Below, in pieces: positions 9,131 through 17,528 of a DNA stretch of 64,000 bases. The notes beneath the pieces were generated by a model. The model was not told where the DNA came from and searched no databases. It saw nothing but the letters and a program-made list of their open reading frames with translations. How positions within the stretch are numbered: position 1 is the stretch's first letter; the number at the start of each line of letters is the position of its first letter. The stretch comes from Pseudomonas brassicacearum. GTDB lineage: Bacteria; Pseudomonadota; Gammaproteobacteria; Pseudomonadales; Pseudomonadaceae. The stretch lies in the NCBI RefSeq assembly GCF_000585995.1, contig NZ_CP007410.1, positions 6,588,397 to 6,652,396 of the forward strand. Direction: 5' to 3'. Both the position numbers and the translations under genes were made by a program.

Positions 9131-9484
9131 ATGCGGATGATCGGCTGGTTGTTACTGGCACTGACTTCGAACCAGGCACTGGCCCAGGCCTGTGTGGTGC
9201 ACAGTCAGGCGGAACGGCTCGATGTGAAAGTCTGCCAGCAGAACCGCAACATTCCGCAGAAGTTGTTCGCCGACGGTTTCTGCCAGCCAAGCCTCGCCGG
9301 GCAAAAAGTCGAGGTGCAGTACGTCGATCAGTGCCCTGGCGGCGCGTTTGGTATCTGCAGCAACGCCCAAGTCGCCAATATGCCCTACCGCCAGGATATT
9401 CACTATTACGGCGTGGCCACCGATGCGGCTTATCTCCAGCCGTTTTGTGAAGGGCAAAGCCAGGGTACCTGGCTCAAGCCTTAG
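9131..9484 (+). CDS. Small cysteine-rich secreted protein, function unknown
   Basis: A 117-residue protein with a signal peptide (MRMIGWLLLALTSNQALAQA, cleavage likely after residue 20). The mature part holds six cysteines, consistent with disulfide bonds in the periplasm. Pseudomonas annotations sometimes label such proteins as NADH:ubiquinone oxidoreductase, but nothing in the sequence supports that. GGAGGTG at 9121 fixes the start at 9131; an ATG at 9137 is an alternative. It sits within a cluster of minus-strand zinc genes, ending over the DUF1826 stop by 4 nt. Confidence 0.7.
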   Translation: MRMIGWLLLALTSNQALAQACVVHSQAERLDVKVCQQNRNIPQKLFADGFCQPSLAGQKVEVQYVDQCPGGAFGICSNAQVANMPYRQDIHYYGVATDAAYLQPFCEGQSQGTWLKP

Positions 9485-10134
9485 GCCAGCCAGTCCAGCG
9501 TGAGGATCAATCGACGTTCCCCCGGGGCCGGCTCCGGCGAACGATGGATCAGGCCGGACCCTTCATTGCCGTGCCATTTCTCGCCTTTAAGCAACGCCAC
9601 ATCACCACTGCACAGCTGCTGGATTACGCGCGGATCGCAGGGCTCGGCCTCAGGCTGCGCCAGGCATCGACGGTCCATGGCCCCCTCCTCCAACCATTGG
9701 CTGCCGACACCGGCGTAAGTGGTGATCAGCCGTACCGGCACGTGGTCGACGTGAAAGCGCGGGCACATGGCTTTGTCCAGAGTGCGCAGACGCAGGCCGA
9801 TACGCCGTGCCCCTAGCAGGCACGCAAACGCGCTGACCAGCCAGGCGACGTCGGCGATAAAGCCCTCGTAGCCTTGTAGGTCGCTGAAGCCCTTGGCGAG
9901 ACCGTGCAACGCCGGTGGTGCGTCCTCTTCCGGCAATTCGAGAACCAGCGACTCAGCCAGAGGCTCATCCAGCGAAAGCACCAACGCCGAAAAATCGTGG
10001 ATGTGGGCCGGAAGCTCACGTTGCCAGACCGCCAGGTTGGTGCCGTCGTCCAGGATCTGCGTCAGAATCCGCGGCGTTTCGCCCTGGACCTGCCGCACCT
10101 GTGTAGGCCTTTTCAGAGTGGACGCCAGCATCAT
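9481..10134 (-). CDS. DUF1826 domain protein, zinc-starvation cluster
   Basis: A 217-residue soluble protein of the DUF1826 family, commonly found beside COG0523 GTPases. Conserved-looking histidines and acidic residues occur in [14 protein letters not shown] (near residue 126), in [16 protein letters not shown] (near residue 185) and in [10 protein letters not shown] at the end. That layout recalls a double-stranded beta-helix oxygenase, but this is inference. Its start overlaps the zigA stop by 4 nt, so the two are translationally coupled and share the zigA promoter with its Zur-type box. Confidence 0.8.
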   Translation of the reverse strand: MMLASTLKRPTQVRQVQGETPRILTQILDDGTNLAVWQRELPAHIHDFSALVLSLDEPLAESLVLELPEEDAPPALHGLAKGFSDLQGYEGFIADVAWLVSAFACLLGARRIGLRLRTLDKAMCPRFHVDHVPVRLITTYAGVGSQWLEEGAMDRRCLAQPEAEPCDPRVIQQLCSGDVALLKGEKWHGNEGSGLIHRSPEPAPGERRLILTLDWLA

Positions 10135-11339
10135 GCCGCAACCTCGTCATGCCACGGACCGAACGGGTCCGGCAACAAGCGCCAGCTCTCGACACCCAGG
10201 GCCATTTCAGCGTCCGTGAGCAGGCAAGCATCCAACTCCGCGCTGAGCCGGGTGAAGTCGATGTTTTGCCCGATGAATACCAACTCCTGGCGGCAATCGC
10301 CCGTGGTCGCAAGCCAGTTGTTCAGAATGGCGGCGGTACTTTCTTCGTCCTGCGGCCATTGGTTTTTTGGTACGAAACGCCACCAGCGCCCGGCAAATCC
10401 GTGCCGCATTAAGCCGCCGGCCTGGGACCAACTGCCCGCTTCTTCGGGTTTGCTGGCCAGCCAGAAGAAACCCTTGGAGCGTAGGAGCTTGCCATTGGTC
10501 CATGGGCGGTCGATCAAATTGAAAAACCGCTGGGGATGAAAGGGTCGGCGCGCCCGATAGGCCGTCGAGGCGATGCCATATTCTTCGGTCTCGGGCACAT
10601 GTTCGCCGCGCAGCTCCTGTAGCCAGCCGGGGGCTTGAGCCGCGCGCTCAAAGTCGAAAAGGCCGGTGTCGAGAATGCTCCCCAAGGGGACCTGTCCCAT
10701 GACCATGGGGATGATCCGGGCCTGGGCGTTGAGACGTTGCAGAATGGCGACCAACTCCTCCCGTTCGTGACGGCTGATCAGGTCGATTTTGCTGATCAAA
10801 ATCACGTCGGCGAACTCGATCTGTTCGATCAACAGGTCAGTAATCGAGCGCTCGTCTTCCTCGCCCAAGGTTTCACCCCGTGACGCAAGGCTTTCGGCGG
10901 CCTGGAAATCCAGCAGGAAATTCACGCCATCAACCACCGTCACCATCGTGTCGAGCCGGGCGACATCGGCCAGGCTGCGGCCCTCTTCATCGCGGAAAGT
11001 GAAGGTTTCAGCCACCGGCAAGGGTTCAGAAATACCCGTCGATTCGATCAGCAGATAATCGAAGCGCCCCTCCCTGGCGAGCTGACCGACTTCCTCCAGC
11101 AAGTCCTCCCGCAACGTGCAGCAGATGCAGCCATTGCTCATCTCCACCAGTTTCTCTTCGGCGCGGTTCAGGGTGACATCTCGCTGGACTTCGCTGCCAT
11201 CGATGTTGATCTCGCTCATATCGTTGACGATCACGGCGACCCGTAGATTGTCGCGATTACGCAGCACGTGATTGAGCAGCGTACTTTTGCCGGCACCAAG
11301 GAAGCCGGAAAGTACGGTGACGGGAAGGCGATTGGGCAT
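10131..11339 (-). CDS. zigA: Zinc-starvation GTPase metallochaperone ZigA (COG0523)
   Basis: A 402-residue G3E GTPase. Members of this group are made under zinc limitation and are thought to deliver zinc to client enzymes. Walker A is [15 protein letters not shown] near residue 12, the CxCC zinc site is in [12 protein letters not shown] near residue 69, and [10 protein letters not shown] supplies the base-recognition motif. The CobW C-terminal domain starts near residue 260 (RPFHPQRFF). GAGGA upstream places the start at the ATG at 11339; the upstream in-frame ATG at 11354 overlaps that ribosome-binding site. A Zur-type palindrome lies about 100 nt upstream, and DUF1826 is coupled downstream. 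Confidence 0.92.
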   Translation of the reverse strand: MPNRLPVTVLSGFLGAGKSTLLNHVLRNRDNLRVAVIVNDMSEINIDGSEVQRDVTLNRAEEKLVEMSNGCICCTLREDLLEEVGQLAREGRFDYLLIESTGISEPLPVAETFTFRDEEGRSLADVARLDTMVTVVDGVNFLLDFQAAESLASRGETLGEEDERSITDLLIEQIEFADVILISKIDLISRHEREELVAILQRLNAQARIIPMVMGQVPLGSILDTGLFDFERAAQAPGWLQELRGEHVPETEEYGIASTAYRARRPFHPQRFFNLIDRPWTNGKLLRSKGFFWLASKPEEAGSWSQAGGLMRHGFAGRWWRFVPKNQWPQDEESTAAILNNWLATTGDCRQELVFIGQNIDFTRLSAELDACLLTDAEMALGVESWRLLPDPFGPWHDEVAA

Positions 11340-11439
11340 CAGGTATATCCTCATCGGGGCGGCCTTTGCTCACGCTGTTCACGCGTGTTGCGGCTCGTTT
11401 TCAGGCTTTTGACTGGGTTCAAGGTCTGCGTGCTATTTA

Positions 11440-11454
11440 TGTTATAGTATAACA
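11440..11454. promoter_or_regulatory. Zur-type operator between zigA and the small secreted-protein gene
   Basis: TGTTATAGTATAACA, a 15-bp palindrome except for its centre base, matches the pseudomonad Zur box pattern GTTATAnnATAAC. It lies 100 nt before zigA and 48 nt before the plus-strand gene at 11502, so it can serve both. The reverse complement is the same sequence as the box before folE2. Repression by zinc-bound Zur is inferred. Confidence 0.88.
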
Positions 11455-11501
11455 ACGCAATTCAACCAGCCCCGCAGCCTTCATTGGTCTGAGAACAATC
11501 A

Positions 11502-11897
11502 ATGCGCAATCATTTGAAATTCGTCTTGGCGAGCCCGTTGTTGCTGTGGGTGCTAAGTGCTTCGGCACAAAACCCGCTCTTGGCGAACTGCACCCGCAGC
11601 GCGAATTTGCTGGCTTGTGTGGATGGGCAAGGCAACGCCTACAGCGTCGCGACGAGCGGAAGTACGATTTATTTGCGTGGTTTTGAAGCGTTCAGTCGTC
11701 GCTATTGGGCGCAAACCAACAGTCGCTACGGTCAGCTCACGTTCTTTACAGGCGTGGCGTCCGACGGAGAGAGTTGGGTTGGATACAGTCAGCGTGTTGG
11801 CTGGACGACGATCAATCGATTTTCCAGCTCGGGTGGTAGTACCGGAAAATTCGTCTGCGGCCGTATGAACGGTTGCCAGGATTCTTCGTCACACTGA
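11502..11897 (+). CDS. Small secreted protein next to a Zur box, function unknown
   Basis: A 131-residue protein with a signal peptide (cleavage probably after SASA near residue 23). The mature part is rich in Ser, Gly, Tyr and Trp, with four cysteines (CTRSANLLAC and CGRMNGC). I recognise no family. It begins 48 nt after a Zur-type palindrome, and another Zur-type box lies after it, before folE2. It may therefore be part of the zinc-starvation response in the periplasm or outside the cell. A parS-like sequence starts 1 nt after its stop codon. Confidence 0.72.
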   Translation: MRNHLKFVLASPLLLWVLSASAQNPLLANCTRSANLLACVDGQGNAYSVATSGSTIYLRGFEAFSRRYWAQTNSRYGQLTFFTGVASDGESWVGYSQRVGWTTINRFSSSGGSTGKFVCGRMNGCQDSSSH

Positions 11898-11913
11898 TGT
11901 TTCACGTGGAACG
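11898..11913. other. parS-like ParB binding site (one mismatch)
   Basis: TGTTTCACGTGGAACG matches the bacterial parS consensus TGTTTCACGTGGAACA at 15 of 16 positions. It is directly after the stop codon at 11897. ParB (encoded at 54.8 kb) would load here to build the origin-segregation complex. Confidence 0.7.
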
Positions 11914-11964
11914 TGAGAGGAGCAGATGAAACTCCGTTCATGGAAAAGGTTTCTTTGAATTAAC

Positions 11965-11979
11965 TGTTATACTATAACA
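11965..11979. promoter_or_regulatory. Zur-type operator before folE2
   Basis: TGTTATACTATAACA is a palindrome except for its centre base and is the exact reverse complement of the box at 11440. It lies 30 nt before the folE2 ATG, where a repressor would block the promoter. It would control folE2 and the three ABC transporter genes. Confidence 0.9.
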
Positions 11980-12008
11980 TTAATTCAAACCTACGATGGA
12001 CCTTGACC

Positions 12009-12905
12009 ATGAATGCGTTAACGCTGCCAGACGTTGCTGCGCAGGTTTCACGCCAAGCGTTGCCCCTCGATTGGGTCGGCATGTGCGGCATCGCAACCCC
12101 CGTGTTAATTGACGGTCAGCGTCTGAGCGCGATCGCCGACGCGGGTGTCAGCCTCGACGATGGAGACGCTCGGGGTATTCACATGTCACGTCTGTACCTG
12201 GCGTTGGATATGCTGGAAGAGACGCCGCTTTCCCCGATGCTGTTGCGCCGCGTGTTGCAGCAATTTCTTGATAGTCATGAAGGCTTGTCCCAGACCGCCA
12301 CCCTGAGCATCCATACTGATTTGCTACTCAAGCGTCCGGCGCTGATCAGCCCACTGGCGGGCTGGAAGCGTTATCCAGTGAGCATTAAAGCGCAGCTGAG
12401 AGACGCAGTGTTCCACGTGGAACTGAAAATCCAGATTCCCTATTCCTCCACCTGCCCTTGCTCAGCAGCACTTGCTCGACAGCTGATCCAGCAGCAATTC
12501 GTGAACGACTTCGCCAACAAGCGGCTTGAGCACGCCGACATCCTGGCCTGGTTGGGCTCAGCGAACGGCATTGTGGCTACCCCGCATAGCCAGCGCAGTA
12601 CTGCGACCCTGAATCTAAGATTGAAGGCCAACGTCGACGAATTGCCTTTGCTGTCTCTGATCAACGAAGCCGAAGCCGCCCTCGGCACCGCTGTGCAAAC
12701 TGCAGTCAAACGCGCCGATGAACAGGCCTTCGCCCTCGCCAACGGCCAGAATCTGATGTTCTGCGAGGATGCCGCTCGGCGATTAAGCACAGCCTTGCGG
12801 CGGTCATCCAACATCGTCGCCCTGGATGTTCGCGTCGTCCACGCCGAAAGCCTGCATGCCCATGACGCCGTGGCCGAAAGCCGCTGGCAGCGGGAGGCAT
12901 CATGA
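12009..12905 (+). CDS. folE2: GTP cyclohydrolase IB, zinc-independent (FolE2)
   Basis: Converts GTP to 7,8-dihydroneopterin triphosphate, the first step of folate synthesis, using a metal-promiscuous active site in place of the zinc enzyme FolE. Length is 298 residues. The conserved catalytic cysteine is in STCPCSAAL near residue 149. ATG at 12009 follows TGGA by 8 nt; a TTG at 12003 is also in frame. The gene starts the Zur-linked operon and its ATGA overlaps the ABC ATPase start. A parS sequence sits inside its coding region at 12409. Confidence 0.93.
   Translation: MNALTLPDVAAQVSRQALPLDWVGMCGIATPVLIDGQRLSAIADAGVSLDDGDARGIHMSRLYLALDMLEETPLSPMLLRRVLQQFLDSHEGLSQTATLSIHTDLLLKRPALISPLAGWKRYPVSIKAQLRDAVFHVELKIQIPYSSTCPCSAALARQLIQQQFVNDFANKRLEHADILAWLGSANGIVATPHSQRSTATLNLRLKANVDELPLLSLINEAEAALGTAVQTAVKRADEQAFALANGQNLMFCEDAARRLSTALRRSSNIVALDVRVVHAESLHAHDAVAESRWQREAS
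12409..12424. other. parS site inside folE2
   Basis: TGTTCCACGTGGAACT holds a perfect 14-bp palindrome (GTTCCACGTGGAAC), the parS core. It lies within the folE2 reading frame. It probably binds ParB rather than acting as a folE2 control element. Confidence 0.85.
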
Positions 12906-13570
12906 TCCGTTGCCAGACCTTGCGCTGGGGCGCGCCCGGACAACCCCTCACGCCGTCGCTGAACATGGCGCGGCCGGCGGGTAGCCTGACCGCCATCATC
13001 GGTGCCAACGGCTCAGGCAAAAGCAGTTTGCTGAAAGTGCTCGCGGGGCTGCAAAAACCGCTGTCCGGCAAAGTCACGTTGGATGTTCCACGACGTGGCG
13101 GTGTCTCGTTCCTGCCACAGCAGCAACATCTGGATCGGCAATTCCCCATCAGCTTGCAAGAGTTGGTCGCCGCCGGTTCCTGGGGTAACCGCCACACGCC
13201 AGCCATGCGAAAAAAGTTGCTCCAGGCCGTCCTGGAAGACTGGGCGCTGGCAGGTCTGGAACATCGCCCGTTGATGGCGCTGTCTGGCGGCGAGTTACAA
13301 CGCGCCCTACTCGCTCGCCTGAGTCTGGCTGAAGCGCCATTGCTGTTGCTCGACGAACCCCACGCCGCTCTCGACGAACAGGGCCAGGCGCTGCTGTGGA
13401 AACACATCCATGGCTGGCATGCTGCGGGCAGAACCCTGGTGGTGGTTTGTCATGACTTGGCGGCGGTACGCGAGCATATGCCTGACACATTACTGATCCG
13501 CCACACCGGCTGCGTGCTGGATCGCAGTGTCGAGTTGATTGCCCAGCAACCTTGCACGCGGGTGGCCTGA
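12902..13570 (+). CDS. Metal ABC transporter ATP-binding protein (zinc uptake)
   Basis: A 222-residue cytoplasmic ATPase powering metal import. Walker A is GANGSGKSSLLKVL near residue 34, the ABC signature is LSGGELQRALLARLSL near residue 128, and Walker B is APLLLLDEPHAAL, followed by the H-loop in TLVVVCHD. It is similar in size to ZnuC/TroB-type subunits. Translationally coupled to folE2 (4-nt overlap) and to the permease (1-nt overlap). Zinc as the substrate is inferred from the Zur-type box and neighbours. Confidence 0.88.
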   Translation: MIRCQTLRWGAPGQPLTPSLNMARPAGSLTAIIGANGSGKSSLLKVLAGLQKPLSGKVTLDVPRRGGVSFLPQQQHLDRQFPISLQELVAAGSWGNRHTPAMRKKLLQAVLEDWALAGLEHRPLMALSGGELQRALLARLSLAEAPLLLLDEPHAALDEQGQALLWKHIHGWHAAGRTLVVVCHDLAAVREHMPDTLLIRHTGCVLDRSVELIAQQPCTRVA

Positions 13571-14436
13571 TGCTCGCGGCCACCCATTTCTGGCAACCTT
13601 TTCAGGAATTCGTCTTCATGCGCCGGGCGTTGCTTGGCGGCCTGGTGTTGGCTTGCAGCACGGCTCCGTTGGGGGTCTTTTTGATTTTGCGTCGCATGAG
13701 CCTGATCGGCGACGCCGTGGCTCACGGCATTCTACCCGGCGCGGCCCTGGGGTTTTGGTTCGCCGGGCTGAGCCTACCCGCCCTGACGTTGGGTGGTCTC
13801 GGCGCGGGTCTGGGTATGGCTGGGCTGGCCGCATGGATCACCCGTCGTACCGGTCTGCGGGAAGACGCCAGCCTCGCGGCGATCTATCCCATTTCCTTGG
13901 CCGCTGGTGTGTTGATACTCGGCATGGCCGGCAAGCGCCTGGACCTGCTTCATTTGTTGTTTGGCTCAGCACTGGCAGTAGACGGCCCAACGCTCACCGG
14001 CATGCTCTGGGTTTCCGGAACCAGCCTGGTAGCGATGGCACTGATTTACCGCCCCCTGCTGCTCGACACCCTGGATCCGCTGTTCCTGCAAACCGTCAGT
14101 CGCCTGGGTCCCTTGGCCCACGGTGTATTCCTGACCTTGGTGGTGTTGAACCTGGTGATCGGCTTCCAAGCCATCGGGGCGCTAATGGTGGTCGGCCTGA
14201 TGATGCTGCCGTCTGCCGCTTCGCGGTTCTGGAGCCGTCGGCTGCCAGTCCTGATGATGGTCGCGGCACTGCTCGGTTGCCTGTCGGTGTGGCTCGGCCT
14301 GTTGCTGTCCTTCTATCTATCGCTGCCCAGCGGGCCTGCCATCGTATTGGTGGCGGGTGCGTTGTATCTGTTGTCCGTGGTGTTCGGTCCGGTGCACGGC
14401 TTGCTGCGCCGCCCGCCTTTGCTCACATCCCAATGA
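13570..14436 (+). CDS. Metal ABC transporter permease (ZnuB/TroC family)
   Basis: A 288-residue inner-membrane protein with about eight hydrophobic helices, for example RRALLGGLVLACSTAPLGVF near residue 18 and LMVVGLMMLPSAASRFW near residue 210. The ABC-3 family signature (LRRMSLIGDAVAHGILPGAALG) is at residues 40-61. It overlaps the ATPase stop by 1 nt, so the true start is the ATG at 13570, not further upstream. It forms the membrane channel of the importer with its two neighbours. Confidence 0.88.
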   Translation: MLAATHFWQPFQEFVFMRRALLGGLVLACSTAPLGVFLILRRMSLIGDAVAHGILPGAALGFWFAGLSLPALTLGGLGAGLGMAGLAAWITRRTGLREDASLAAIYPISLAAGVLILGMAGKRLDLLHLLFGSALAVDGPTLTGMLWVSGTSLVAMALIYRPLLLDTLDPLFLQTVSRLGPLAHGVFLTLVVLNLVIGFQAIGALMVVGLMMLPSAASRFWSRRLPVLMMVAALLGCLSVWLGLLLSFYLSLPSGPAIVLVAGALYLLSVVFGPVHGLLRRPPLLTSQ

Positions 14437-14447
14437 GGTGTTTCCCG

Positions 14448-15323
14448 ATGCGCGTCCTGCTCGTGCTGTTCAGTCTGATGCTGTCCATGTCTTTATCTGC
14501 CGCCGAAAAACTTCAGGTAGTGACCAGCTTCAGCATCCTCGCCGACATGACCCAACAGGTCGGCGGTGAGCATATCCAAATCACCAACATGGTCGGCCCG
14601 GACGCCGATGCGCACACCTACGAACCCACGCCAGACGACGCCAAGGCTCTGCTCAAGGCAAAACTGATCATCAAGAATGGACTGGGCTTCGAGCCGTGGC
14701 TGGATCGCCTGGTCACCAGCACCGAAACCAGCGCACCGGTGATCAGCGCAAGTCGTGGGGTGATCCCACGCTCACTGGATGAAGATGGCGAAACCATCCC
14801 CGATCCGCACGCCTGGCATAACCTGGCGAATGCCGAGTTGTATGTCAGCAACATCACCAAAGCGCTGGAAGCCGCCGACCCGGCCAACAAAGCCGATTAC
14901 GAACGCAACAGCCAGGCGTACCTGAAGAACATCTACGCCCTGCTCGCCGAAGCCAAGGCCAAGTTCGGTGCATTGCCGCCCGGCAACCGCAAGATCGTGA
15001 CGTCCCACGATGCATTCGGTTACCTGGGCCAGGCCTACGGCATCGAGTTCATGGCGCCCCAGGGTTTGTCCACTGAGCGTGAACCCTCGGCGGCAGAAGT
15101 CGCGGCGCTGATTACCCAGATCCGTAAGGCGAAAGTCAAAGCGGTGTTTATGGAAAATATCAAGGATGCGCGCCTGCTCAAGCAGATTGCCGACGAGAGC
15201 GGCGCGCACATTGGCGGTACGCTGTACTCTGACGCCCTCGCGGCCAGTGGGCCGGCGAGCACCTTTACTGGGTTGTTCGAGTACAACCTCAATACGTTGT
15301 ATGAGGCTTTGAGTCGGCCTTGA
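14448..15323 (+). CDS. Metal ABC transporter substrate-binding protein (TroA/ZnuA fold)
   Basis: A 291-residue periplasmic zinc-type receptor with a signal peptide (MRVLLVLFSLMLSMSLSAA). Metal-ligand motifs include DADAHTYEPTPDD near residue 48, DPHAWHNLANAELY near residue 120, SHDAFGYLGQAYGI near residue 186, and the final SDALAASGPASTF. The His-rich loop of classical ZnuA is absent, so it resembles the shorter TroA/PsaA-like receptors. GAGGTG precedes the ATG at 14448 by 7 nt. Last gene of the folE2 operon. A second, separate znuABC elsewhere in the genome is expected in pseudomonads but cannot be seen here. Confidence 0.87.
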   Translation: MRVLLVLFSLMLSMSLSAAEKLQVVTSFSILADMTQQVGGEHIQITNMVGPDADAHTYEPTPDDAKALLKAKLIIKNGLGFEPWLDRLVTSTETSAPVISASRGVIPRSLDEDGETIPDPHAWHNLANAELYVSNITKALEAADPANKADYERNSQAYLKNIYALLAEAKAKFGALPPGNRKIVTSHDAFGYLGQAYGIEFMAPQGLSTEREPSAAEVAALITQIRKAKVKAVFMENIKDARLLKQIADESGAHIGGTLYSDALAASGPASTFTGLFEYNLNTLYEALSRP

Positions 15324-15360
15324 TCAGGCTGCTTATGTGGTGAGGGGCAGGTCCAATGGG

Positions 15361-15399
15361 GCTGCTGCGCAGCCCAGCGGGAGCAAGCTCCCTCGCCAC
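15361..15399. repeat. Single REP half, GGCGAGGGAGC type
   Basis: AGCGGGAGCAAGCTCCCTCG followed by CCAC at 15376-15399 is one half of the second REP family in this window. The opposite arm (GTGGTGAGGG at 15337) is degenerate. It lies in the 102-nt gap between the converging transporter receptor and DUF3617 genes. Confidence 0.7.
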
Positions 15400-15425
15400 G
15401 GAGATCTCAGCGTCTAAGAGAAGGG

Positions 15426-15947
15426 TCAGGCCCTCGGCTTGACCGTCCCGCAATCCTGCCCCAACCAAACAGCACGGGTATCGAGGCTGCCGTTTTGTTG
15501 GATGCCAGTCGCATTGAAGGTGCCGTTGACCTTGGTGGTGAATTCACGATCGCTCTGGAACGTCGCGACACCATTGCCCTGGGCTTTCGGACAGCTGAAG
15601 CGAAACTTCCACTGATTGCCGGTACGGTCGGTAATCTGTTGCTTGCAACCCGATTGCGGGTCTTGCAACGGAATGTCATTGGTTTGCACCTGCGCCGGGG
15701 TCAGGCACACACGAATACCTTTGCCACCCATGGTGATGCCCTGCTTCTCCAGCATTGCCCGTTGCTCCGGGGTCATCTGGTTTTGCACTTGGCCCAGCAG
15801 AAGCTGCAGGTCCGGCAGGTTCTGGTTATCGACTTTCATGTTGCTGGTGGTCAGTTCCCACAAACCCGGTTGAAGCATCTGCGCCTGAGCTGCCATCGGA
15901 ACCGATAAGCCAACCGCCAAGGCCAAACCCAGCAGACGAACATTCAT
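15426..15947 (-). CDS. DUF3617 domain periplasmic protein
   Basis: A 173-residue protein with a signal peptide (MNVRLLGLALAVGLSVPMAAQA, cleavage likely near residue 22). DUF3617 features follow: MLQPGLWELTTSNMKVD, then a Gln-rich segment with MLEKQGITMGGKGIRVCLTP, and SGCKQQITDRTGNQWKFRFSCP. Three or four cysteines probably form disulfide bonds. The family has no assigned role. The start at 15947 follows GGAG by about 10 nt; the frame stays open upstream but the signal peptide fixes the start. Alone between two unrelated genes. Confidence 0.83.
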   Translation of the reverse strand: MNVRLLGLALAVGLSVPMAAQAQMLQPGLWELTTSNMKVDNQNLPDLQLLLGQVQNQMTPEQRAMLEKQGITMGGKGIRVCLTPAQVQTNDIPLQDPQSGCKQQITDRTGNQWKFRFSCPKAQGNGVATFQSDREFTTKVNGTFNATGIQQNGSLDTRAVWLGQDCGTVKPRA

Positions 15948-16088
15948 TGCATAAACTCCAGAGGACAAGTGGCCGTTAGACGCCGCCCACAGGCTTCGGT
16001 TCAGGCCCCGGATGAGTGAATTAAATAGCGACATTCGCCCGGGAACATGGTCTGTTAAGCATTGAAGTTTCAGGAGCAAGGCTGCCCC

Positions 16089-17528
16089 ATGGATTTTTTC
16101 GGCCCCCATGTTTTCGGTTACCTGATCGCACTCCTCCACACCCTGGGTTCCATCGCCGCTGTCCATGCGGTACTGACGGTGCGCACAGCTCAAGGCTCGA
16201 TTGCCTGGGCCCTGTCGCTGGTGTTCATTCCCTACCTGACGTTGATCCCCTACCTGGTTTTCGGACGCAGCACCTTCGACGGCTACATCAAGGCGCGCCG
16301 GCAAGCCAACGAGGAGATGCGCAAGGCCATCTCCGAATTGAACTGGCGCCCATGGGTCGAGGAAGCCCTGACCGCTCGCGCCTCCCAGGCCTATGCCTCG
16401 TTACGGGCGATGCCCAAGTTGGGGCGCACACCGTGCCTGGCGAACAATCAGGTGCGATTGCTGGTCAATGGGTATGCGACGTTCGAGGCGATTTTCCAGG
16501 CCATCGATGACGCTCGCCAGGCCGTCTTGATCCAATTTTTCATCATTCACGACGACCGTCTTGGCCTGCGCCTACAAACGCTGCTTTTGAAAAAAGCTGC
16601 CGAAGGCGTAGCGGTGTATCTGCTCTATGACCGCATCGGCAGCCATTCACTGCCCCACCGCTACGTCCAGGCGTTGCGCGACGGCGGTGTCCACGTGAAA
16701 GCCTTCGCGACCCGTAGCGGCTGGCTCAACCGGTTCCAGGTCAATTTTCGCAACCATCGCAAGATCGTCGTGGTGGACGGCGTCCTGGGTTTCGTCGGCG
16801 GACACAACGTGGGCGATGAATACATGGGTGAAAAGCCGCCCTTGGCACCGTGGCGCGACACCCATGTCGAAGTCTGCGGGCCGGTGGTGGGGAGCATGCA
16901 AGAGTCGTTTGCCGAAGACTGGTTCTGGGCGGCCCGCTCGTTGCCGCCACTGATCTTGCCAGACTCTTACCCGGACGACGGTGTGCTCTGCCAGTTGCTG
17001 GCCAGCGGCCCGGCCGATGCCTACGAAACCTGCTCATTGTTTTTTGTCGAGGCAATTCACGCGGCCAGCGAACGCGTCTGGATCACAACGCCTTACTTCA
17101 TTCCTGACGAAGCGGTGTTCGCCGCGTTACGCCTGGCGGTGCTGCGCGGGGTGGACGTGCGCATCCTGCTGCCCTCACGACCAGACCACAAGATCGTCTA
17201 CGCGGCTTCCAGCCTGTATGCGTTTGAAGCGGTGCGCGCCGGTGTGCGAGTGTTCCGTTATCAGCCGGGTTTCCTGCACCAGAAAGTGGTGCTGATCGAC
17301 CGGGAAATCAGCGCCATCGGCAGTGCGAATCTGGACAACCGATCGTTCCGATTGAATTTCGAAGTGATGCTGCTAACCGTAGATATCCCATTCGCCACCG
17401 AGGTCGAGCAGATGCTTGAGAGGGACTTCGCCCAAGCCCAGGAAATCGACAAACAAGAAGGCCGGGAAACCCACCGCCTGCAAAAGGTCGGCATGCGGAT
17501 CGCCCGGCTGATTTCCCCGATTCTTTAA
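16089..17528 (+). CDS. cls: Cardiolipin synthase A
   Basis: Joins two phosphatidylglycerol molecules into cardiolipin plus glycerol at the inner membrane. The 479-residue protein has two N-terminal transmembrane helices (about residues 8-28 and 40-58). It carries two phospholipase-D HKD motifs: [19 protein letters not shown] near residue 220 and [20 protein letters not shown] near residue 397. The ATG at 16089 follows AGGAG by 12 nt. Its stop overlaps the converging cfa stop by 4 nt, so two membrane-lipid genes share a terminus. Confidence 0.94.
   Translation: MDFFGPHVFGYLIALLHTLGSIAAVHAVLTVRTAQGSIAWALSLVFIPYLTLIPYLVFGRSTFDGYIKARRQANEEMRKAISELNWRPWVEEALTARASQAYASLRAMPKLGRTPCLANNQVRLLVNGYATFEAIFQAIDDARQAVLIQFFIIHDDRLGLRLQTLLLKKAAEGVAVYLLYDRIGSHSLPHRYVQALRDGGVHVKAFATRSGWLNRFQVNFRNHRKIVVVDGVLGFVGGHNVGDEYMGEKPPLAPWRDTHVEVCGPVVGSMQESFAEDWFWAARSLPPLILPDSYPDDGVLCQLLASGPADAYETCSLFFVEAIHAASERVWITTPYFIPDEAVFAALRLAVLRGVDVRILLPSRPDHKIVYAASSLYAFEAVRAGVRVFRYQPGFLHQKVVLIDREISAIGSANLDNRSFRLNFEVMLLTVDIPFATEVEQMLERDFAQAQEIDKQEGRETHRLQKVGMRIARLISPIL

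Noticed and set aside
13539..15323. A 594-residue plus-strand frame spanning the permease and receptor genes
   Set aside because: Only its last 291 residues, from the ATG at 14448, look like a protein with a signal peptide. The upstream part is out of frame with the permease and has no domain.
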